Shown in pieces: positions 6,180-7,612 of a stretch of DNA of 7,612 nucleotides. Where the stretch lies: the NCBI GenBank assembly GCA_012270355.1, contig JAAXIL010000199.1, positions 1-7,612 of the forward strand. The letters run 5' to 3'. Origin of the DNA: Psychrobacter sp. (GTDB taxonomy: Bacteria; Pseudomonadota; Gammaproteobacteria; Pseudomonadales; Moraxellaceae). How positions within the stretch are numbered: position 1 is the stretch's first letter; each line of letters opens with the position of its first letter. A model generated the notes under the pieces. That model saw only the letters and a program-made list of their open reading frames with translations. It ran no database searches and had not been told where the DNA came from. Made by a program: the position numbers and the translations under genes.

Positions 6180-7388
6180 ATGGCAACTTCCGCAACGACC
6201 TTAAATCCAAAGACTAAAAAACGGCAAAAAACCGCTAAAAAAGTCACGACAGGACTGTGGTTATTGATGGCACTCACCGTTGGTATGTGTGCGTTGTTGG
6301 TGTGGATATTCAGCGAGGCCCCTGTCTTGAAGAAGGAGGATAAAAAATCTGAACAGTCTTCTGTTTCTGCCAGCAGTGTCAGTAACTTACGCACGGTGGA
6401 TAAATTGGATGAGTTGGCAGGTCAGGTTAAGCCAATTAGCTTTGATGCCCTACTTCGGGATTTGCGGGACTATCCGCCTGAGTTCAAAGATGTCAGATAC
6501 CTAAAGGCAAATCAGGGCAAATGGACGGTACAGGTTATGGATGTGTCGGAAAACGACATTGTGACCGATTATTTAAACGAGCGTGAAGATCGGGAAAAAT
6601 TTGCCTATTTTCGCTATCGGGATGAAAACAATCAGTCCCGTTATGTGCTGACCTATGATGTGATGGCAAGCCCACAAATGGCAATGGGGGCGACTAAAAC
6701 CATCGACTTTGGTTTGCCTGCCAATGTGCGGGTGATTCCTGAGGAACTTAACCGTTATGCCAGCCTTATCGAGAATTATGAGTTGTCCGAACCGGTTAAA
6801 GATTTGGGAGCGAACCGAGTACGCTCAGTTAAACTACAACCGACAAGTCGAGAGTTGGCGGTGAAAGCCTCGCGTCCGACCACGCCTTCGAATGCTACAG
6901 CCAGTTCGACTGCCAATAATTCGACCAGTCCACAGGCTTCCAAACTTGCCTCGCCCAAACCAACTCGAAACGCCAGCAGTCAAACCGCCTCTAACAATAC
7001 TGCCAGTCGAACCAATCAAGCATCTTCTACCTCGTCTGCTAGTTCGTCCAATAATGCTCCTGGCAATTCATCCGCATCGAGCATTCGCGAGTCTGCCAAT
7101 ACCGAGCAGACTATAGCAGTGAATGAAACTCGCAGTGTTGAATCCGAAGCACCTGACAATGCACAATCAAGCAATCAAACCAGTCAAGCCAATCAAAATA
7201 GACCTCAAAGCAGTTCACCGAAACCGAGCACCCAAATAAACAAACAGACAAAGAATCAGGAGAATAGTCAAACGAATAATGCTGGGTCTGCTCAACAAAC
7301 TGCCTCGCAAAACGCACCCGCTCAGGGCAACGCTAATGGCAATGCAGGTAATGACCCCATTCGTGAGATAATTGAGGACAGTCAGTAA
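6180..7388 (+). CDS. DamX-like SPOR-domain membrane protein with long disordered tail
   Basis: The 402-residue protein has a basic N-terminus (about 11-21), one membrane helix (about 24-44), a linker, a SPOR-like domain (about 115-200) and a low-complexity tail (about 230-392) rich in Ser, Asn, Thr, Gln, Ala and Pro, ending in an acidic NDPIREIIEDSQ. The SPOR assignment rests on the WTVQVMDVS first strand and YVLTYDVMAS followed by the LPANVRVIPEEL segment, which resembles the YVLVSGVYAS...LPADVQ pattern of E. coli DamX. Position supports it: damX follows aroK-aroB in E. coli. SPOR domains bind septal peptidoglycan stripped of stem peptides, so a role at the division site is likely, with the domain in the periplasm. 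Unlike E. coli DamX, where SPOR is at the C-terminus, here it comes soon after the membrane helix and the disordered part follows. AGGA ten bases upstream supports the ATG at 6180. It lies 57 bp after aroB. Confidence 0.75.
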   Translation: MATSATTLNPKTKKRQKTAKKVTTGLWLLMALTVGMCALLVWIFSEAPVLKKEDKKSEQSSVSASSVSNLRTVDKLDELAGQVKPISFDALLRDLRDYPPEFKDVRYLKANQGKWTVQVMDVSENDIVTDYLNEREDREKFAYFRYRDENNQSRYVLTYDVMASPQMAMGATKTIDFGLPANVRVIPEELNRYASLIENYELSEPVKDLGANRVRSVKLQPTSRELAVKASRPTTPSNATASSTANNSTSPQASKLASPKPTRNASSQTASNNTASRTNQASSTSSASSSNNAPGNSSASSIRESANTEQTIAVNETRSVESEAPDNAQSSNQTSQANQNRPQSSSPKPSTQINKQTKNQENSQTNNAGSAQQTASQNAPAQGNANGNAGNDPIREIIEDSQ

Positions 7389-7612
7389 ACTGATCCAATG
7401 GTATTGTTTCTTCTTAAGAACCTGTATTCATAATATCTTTGCTTTGAAAAATGAGATAAATCGCCAGCTTTTCAAGGAAAAAACGCAGATTGATAGTTTA
7501 TCTATCAAACCAGTCAAACAAGTTTTTGATGAAGAAAGGCAAGATTTAGCCATTTTTCATGCATAAGCAGTTAAATGTCAGTTTGAATTTTTATTAAATT
7601 CTAAAGCGTGAT
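7389..7612. other. AT-rich terminal stretch without a convincing gene
   Basis: GC content falls to about one third here, against roughly 45-53% in the sampled neighbouring genes. A plus-strand frame stays open from within the SPOR gene to a TAA at 7564-7566 and its last 40 or so residues look protein-like (charged, Lys/Glu/Gln rich), but it has no ATG or ribosome-binding site. A 7-bp inverted repeat, TTGATAG-N5-CTATCAA (7490-7508), has no adjoining T-run. No terminator for the SPOR gene is visible. It may be a gene remnant, an edge of a mobile element, or simple intergenic DNA. Confidence 0.4.

Noticed and set aside
7490..7508. TTGATAG/CTATCAA hairpin as terminator of the aro-SPOR cluster
   Set aside because: No T-run follows on the plus strand, the stem is AT-rich, and on the minus strand the T-run is about six bases away with no gene known to end there.

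Overview
This window looks like chromosomal housekeeping DNA from a gammaproteobacterium, most likely in the family Moraxellaceae (Moraxella/Psychrobacter/Faucicola group). The reasons are the aroK-aroB-SPOR gene order shared with Acinetobacter and enteric bacteria, the sequence character of the Asd and AroK proteins, and moderate GC content. The genus is an inference; no rRNA or other marker gene is present. There is no prophage, CRISPR array, tRNA or intact insertion sequence.

Layout. (1) 1-1261: asd (aspartate-semialdehyde dehydrogenase) on the minus strand, followed by a good intrinsic terminator. (2) 1262-2610: a divergent gene for a membrane-anchored endonuclease/exonuclease/phosphatase (EEP) family protein. 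Its upstream region carries an inverted repeat lying across a putative promoter, a short tandem repeat, and an aromatic-rich mini-ORF that overlaps the start codon. (3) 2611-2914: a protein-free gap that appears to hold a small-RNA gene of the CsrB/RsmY/RsmZ type. It has an imperfect GacA-box palindrome, a -35/-10 promoter, four GGA motifs (two in hairpin loops) and a strong intrinsic terminator. (4) 2915-3595: a minus-strand lipase-like alpha/beta hydrolase. (5) 3704-4330: a divergent DedA-family membrane protein. (6) 4409-7388: a collinear cluster of aroK (shikimate kinase), aroB (3-dehydroquinate synthase) and a DamX-like SPOR-domain membrane protein. (7) 7389-7612: an AT-rich tail with no convincing gene.

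How the genes relate. Asd supplies aspartate semialdehyde for lysine/diaminopimelate, threonine and methionine. AroK and AroB serve the shikimate pathway to aromatic amino acids and folate. The SPOR protein probably acts at the septal cell wall, and DedA proteins support membrane and cell-envelope homeostasis. The hydrolase and EEP protein are enzymes of unknown substrate.

The observation I would follow first is the predicted Gac/Rsm-type small RNA at about 2718-2825. The second is the AroK active site, where the P-loop residue after the invariant lysine is proline and the usual Phe-Arg of the shikimate pocket is Val-Arg.
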